Shown here one piece after another: positions 6,363-8,540 of a stretch of 8,540 nucleotides of DNA. The position numbers and the translations under genes are program-made. Below the pieces are notes generated by a model that saw nothing but the letters and a program-made list of their open reading frames with translations, made no database searches and was not told the origin of the DNA. Each line of letters begins with the position of its first letter. Position 1 is the stretch's first letter. Where the stretch lies: positions 1-8,540 of the forward strand of contig MVRP01000184.1 of NCBI GenBank assembly GCA_002067405.1, given 5' to 3'. Source of the DNA: Syntrophorhabdaceae bacterium PtaU1.Bin034. GTDB lineage: Bacteria > Desulfobacterota_G > Syntrophorhabdia > Syntrophorhabdales > WCHB1-27.

Positions 6363-7481
6363 TCATTCCCCTTGCCAATAGAACTTCTCTTTTACCAACA
6401 GGTCCTCTGCCGCAGTCAATACCTGTTCTATCCCGGGTATCGGCTCCTGCGCCGCCCGCCGCAAGCTTTGCGAGCCGTCCGCCCCCTTTCCTCCACGGAA
6501 AGAGAAACCTCCGGAGGCCAGGGAACCGTTCGATGCGGCCACGGCCCGATGCAGGCTGATGTTCAGAGGCGCCCATCTCCCGGGATCCGAATTGGTGAAG
6601 ACAACAACGCTCGGTATGTGGAGGGCGGCTGCAATGTGTGAAATGCCGGTGTCGTTGCATACCAGCAGCCGGGCGTTGGAGAGAAGCACGGCCAGCGCAC
6701 CGATCGTTGTCCGGCCCGCGAGGTCGATTGACGGGCGACGCATCGCCTTTGCGACCCTTCGTGTCAATCCTCGCTCACCGGCACTCCCCGTGAGGACGAC
6801 ACGGAGGTCAAAATCCGAAAGCGCGTCGGCCACAAGGGCGAACCGCTCGGCGGGCCAGCAGCGCGAAGGGTCATGAGCGCCCGGATGTATGCAAACATAC
6901 CCTCTCGGCCACAAATCCCTCGTTTCCGGCATGATCGAAAGCTCTTGCCGGTCATTCTTCCACAAGGGAAATTCGAGTGCCTCACCGGCCGACGGGACAC
7001 CCAGGAACTCTAGTAGCCTCACGTACCTCCGTATCTCCGGTTCGTTTTCGGGGTACGGGAGAAAGTGCTTTTCGTCCGGGCAATACTGGCCCGGCTTAAA
7101 GAAACCGGCGTTCATTCTCGCGTTAAGCATTATGGTGAAAGGATTTGTGACGACGCCGTTTCCGTGCATCTGGATCGCGAGATCGAAACTGCGCTCGTGC
7201 ATGAAGCTGAAGAATTCCGGAAGGCGTTGAATGTCCGGCTGCCTTTCCGGAATTCCCGGGTATCCCGGACATTCCGCCAGTTCGTCGACATAGTGGCTGA
7301 ATCTCGCTACAAAAGCATGGGCCGAGGGGAAACCGACCAGGGTGATGTGGGCTTTTGGGAGGGCTACCCGAAGTGCCCTCAGGGCAGGGACGATGCAAAG
7401 CATATCGCCCAAGCCGCGGAGCATCCGGACAACGGCGATCCTAAGAGGCAACGGTCTGCCGAGGCGTCGCATCAGGACCAT
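6363..7481 (-). CDS. GT9-family glycosyltransferase (heptosyltransferase-like)
   Basis: A full-length 372-residue GT-B enzyme of the family that includes the LPS heptosyltransferases WaaC, WaaF and WaaQ, which transfer heptose from ADP-heptose at the inner face of the membrane. The N-terminal motif RGLGDMLCIVPALRALR is at 22-38; Asp26 occupies the position of the proposed catalytic base Asp13 of WaaC. The C-terminal domain has IHPGAHDPSRCWPAERFA at 198-215 and the donor-site signature NDTGISHIAAAL at 276-287. Genes for ADP-heptose synthesis in the same operon support heptose as the donor, though the acceptor is unknown. The ATG at 7481 follows a weak GAAAG; the ATG at 7472 is an alternative. 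The C-terminal tail past about 310 contains a Ser/Gly-rich segment (315-340) not typical of the family core. Confidence 0.9.
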   Translation of the reverse strand: MVLMRRLGRPLPLRIAVVRMLRGLGDMLCIVPALRALRVALPKAHITLVGFPSAHAFVARFSHYVDELAECPGYPGIPERQPDIQRLPEFFSFMHERSFDLAIQMHGNGVVTNPFTIMLNARMNAGFFKPGQYCPDEKHFLPYPENEPEIRRYVRLLEFLGVPSAGEALEFPLWKNDRQELSIMPETRDLWPRGYVCIHPGAHDPSRCWPAERFALVADALSDFDLRVVLTGSAGERGLTRRVAKAMRRPSIDLAGRTTIGALAVLLSNARLLVCNDTGISHIAAALHIPSVVVFTNSDPGRWAPLNISLHRAVAASNGSLASGGFSFRGGKGADGSQSLRRAAQEPIPGIEQVLTAAEDLLVKEKFYWQGE

Positions 7482-7546
7482 CTGGTCACTTTCAGCCTAT
7501 TTTTGGAAGCCCCTGATAGTGTACCGGCGGGAGGTTCTAACTCCTA

Positions 7547-8311
7547 TCAGAGTCTTCTGTAGAGGAACTCAGGAATATAGTACTTGCGCTTGTTGAGGAC
7601 TACGCCAAGGACCCTGCCTCCATGCTGAAGGATTTTGTCCTTCACGCTCTGCACGACCGGCCATCTCGTCTTGTCAGCCTCCACCACGATGATCACTCCG
7701 TCTGCCCTTCTAAAGGCTGAGAATCCGTCGGGAGAAGTCGTGGCAGGCGGCGAATCGATGAGGATCAGGCCGAACCGCTCTTTAAGCCGCTGCCATACGT
7801 TGTCGAAATTAACGGAATCGAAGACACTTGCGGCGGAACTGGAGTTGCGTGAAATGAGGGACACAAACAGACGCGATGCCCCTACGGCATAAAGCGCCTT
7901 GTCCGGGCTTTCTCCGTTTTGCAGGACGTCCTCGAGACAATACTCGGGAGAAACATTGCAGAAGAAGTGCTGGGTCGGATTATGGCGGTCTGCGTCCAGA
8001 AGGAGCACTGATTGCCCGCTGGTCATCATTGCAACACGCGCAAATTCCCTGGCGATGGTCGACGTCCCCTCCCCTTCCCCTGATGCGATGAACTGGATCA
8101 CCTTCTGTTTCGTGTTCGGCATCAAAGACTCAACGGTATGATAGAGGTTGAACATCTCTTCCTCCATCTCCAGTTCAAACGAGTAAATCTCGCTCTCCTG
8201 GGCATGGACCGCTTCGGGTCTCGGTTGGGGGACCTCAACAATCTCCGGAATCTGTTCCGTACCCTTCTTTTCTCGTTCCGCCTGTTCCAGTGCTTCATAG
8301 ATCTTGCTCAT
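7547..8311 (-). CDS. CpsD/CapB-type BY-kinase-like ATPase with altered Walker A motif
   Basis: A 254-residue cytoplasmic P-loop protein of the bacterial tyrosine kinase (BY-kinase) family that partners Wzz-like chain-length regulators in exopolysaccharide or capsule assembly. It starts MSKIYEALEQAE, a conserved opening in this group. The P-loop region is ASGEGEGTSTIA at 76-87: where the family has GEGKST, Thr83 replaces the nucleotide-binding lysine. Walker A' is LLLDAD at 103-108 and Walker B is LILIDSPP at 182-189. The C-terminus, KRKYYIPEFLYRRL, keeps a small tyrosine cluster (Tyr244, Tyr245, Tyr251). There are no membrane segments, so a Wzz-type activator must be encoded elsewhere. The start has GAGGAGGGG ending 6 nt upstream. 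It is the first gene of this set; 65 bp separate it from the GT9 gene. It may be a kinase with altered nucleotide binding, or a non-kinase regulatory ATPase. Confidence 0.87.
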   Translation of the reverse strand: MSKIYEALEQAEREKKGTEQIPEIVEVPQPRPEAVHAQESEIYSFELEMEEEMFNLYHTVESLMPNTKQKVIQFIASGEGEGTSTIAREFARVAMMTSGQSVLLLDADRHNPTQHFFCNVSPEYCLEDVLQNGESPDKALYAVGASRLFVSLISRNSSSAASVFDSVNFDNVWQRLKERFGLILIDSPPATTSPDGFSAFRRADGVIIVVEADKTRWPVVQSVKDKILQHGGRVLGVVLNKRKYYIPEFLYRRL

Positions 8312-8317
8312 GGTTCA

Positions 8318-8326
8318 CCCCTCCTC
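8318..8326 (-). promoter_or_regulatory. Ribosome binding site of the BY-kinase-like gene
   Basis: Reads GAGGAGGGG on the minus strand, ending 6 nt before the ATG at 8311. It supports that start and marks the 5' edge of the first gene in the set. Confidence 0.7.
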
Positions 8327-8368
8327 TTTTTAAAACAGGTGATTAATTGGGTGTATTAAGTGAGTTGA

Positions 8369-8469
8369 GCAGTTTGAGCGGAGGTGCGGAGGTGCGGAGG
8401 AGCGGAGGAGAAAAGAAAGGTCTTTTTCACCCTTGCTCCTCGGCTCCTCCGCACCTCCGCTCAAACTGC
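8369..8469. repeat. 24-bp perfect inverted repeat enclosing four 8-bp tandem repeats
   Basis: The arm at 8369-8392 is an exact reverse complement of 8446-8469 (24 of 24 positions). The left arm runs into four tandem 8-bp units, GCGGAGG(T/A), at 8378-8409. Allowing for one extra unit as a bulge, pairing extends to an inner segment (8394-8410 with about 8436-8453), leaving a loop of roughly 25 bases that includes the A-rich AAAAGAAAGG and CTTTTT. The plus strand is strongly purine-rich across 8376-8420 with eight GG doublets. The element lies about 58 bp before the kinase start codon, so it is either upstream of the promoter or in the 5' untranslated leader. No T-tract follows on the minus strand, so it is not a standard terminator. 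Confidence 0.85.
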
Positions 8470-8496
8470 ATCTCTTCCCTACCCTTTATTCTGCAC

Positions 8497-8515
8497 ACTT
8501 CCGAGGACCGGAAGT
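8497..8515. repeat. Short hairpin with 7-bp arms
   Basis: ACTTCCG at 8497-8503 is the exact reverse complement of CGGAAGT at 8509-8515, with a 5-base spacer. It sits near the right edge, upstream of the kinase gene. It could be an operator or part of the end of an upstream transcription unit; there is no adjacent T-tract on the minus strand, and the window ends too soon to decide. Confidence 0.4.
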
Positions 8516-8540
8516 TCCAGCCGTTTCTCAGTCCCTTCAG

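Noticed and set aside
5808..6641. 277-codon open frame on the plus strand across the truncated GT9 gene and the end of the full-length GT9
   Set aside because: It lies opposite two convincing GT9-family frames, its translation shows no recognisable motif and is rich in Arg, Gly and Pro as expected for antisense frames of GC-rich genes.
8330..8370. Sigma-70-type promoter for the kinase gene
   Set aside because: A TTAATA-like box can be picked out on the minus strand, but there is no convincing -35 partner at the right distance, so I do not call it.
8369..8469. CRISPR array or intrinsic terminator
   Set aside because: The 8-bp units are directly adjacent with no spacers, so it is not a CRISPR; no T-tract follows either arm in the direction of transcription, so it is not a standard rho-independent terminator.

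Overview
All eight supportable genes lie on the minus strand, so transcription runs from high to low coordinates and the window reads as one sugar-biosynthesis operon or a large piece of one. Base composition is moderately GC-rich, with tight gene spacing, strong GGAGG-type ribosome binding sites and protein families typical of Gram-negative envelope glycans. This fits a Gram-negative, possibly environmental, bacterium such as a Desulfobacterota (delta-proteobacterial) or Nitrospirota lineage. That placement is inferred from gene style only; no taxonomic marker gene is present.

Layout in transcription order: (1) a BY-kinase-like cytoplasmic ATPase of the CpsD/CapB type (8311-7547), whose Walker A lysine is replaced by Thr; (2) a full-length GT9 (heptosyltransferase-family) glycosyltransferase (7481-6363); (3) a 151-residue protein matching only the N-terminal half of a second, divergent GT9 enzyme (6335-5880); (4) a 128-bp gap with imperfect repeats; (5) a GT4-like glycosyltransferase (5751-4756); (6) a 634-residue fusion of a GT4 glycosyltransferase to a GmhA-type sedoheptulose-7-phosphate isomerase (4759-2855), joined to gene 5 by an ATGA overlap; (7) a classical short-chain dehydrogenase/reductase (2839-2114); (8) GmhB, the heptose 1,7-bisphosphate phosphatase (2104-1484); (9) HldE, the bifunctional heptose-7-phosphate kinase/adenylyltransferase (1503-22), overlapping gmhB by 20 nt.

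Together GmhA, the HldE kinase domain, GmhB and the HldE nucleotidyltransferase domain form the complete route from sedoheptulose 7-phosphate to ADP-D-glycero-beta-D-manno-heptose. The epimerase HldD that would give the L-glycero-D-manno form is not in the window. Two or three glycosyltransferases, at least one from the heptosyltransferase family, are presumably the users of this donor. The kinase-like protein suggests export or chain-length control of an exopolysaccharide or capsule, but no polymerase, flippase or Wzz-like partner is present here.

Upstream of the first gene (8312-8540) is a striking repeat structure: four tandem 8-bp G-rich units inside a 24-bp perfect inverted repeat, followed by a separate 7-bp hairpin. 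Similar short sequence occurs in the gap next to the truncated GT9 gene and at the extreme left edge of the window, suggesting a dispersed intergenic repeat family.
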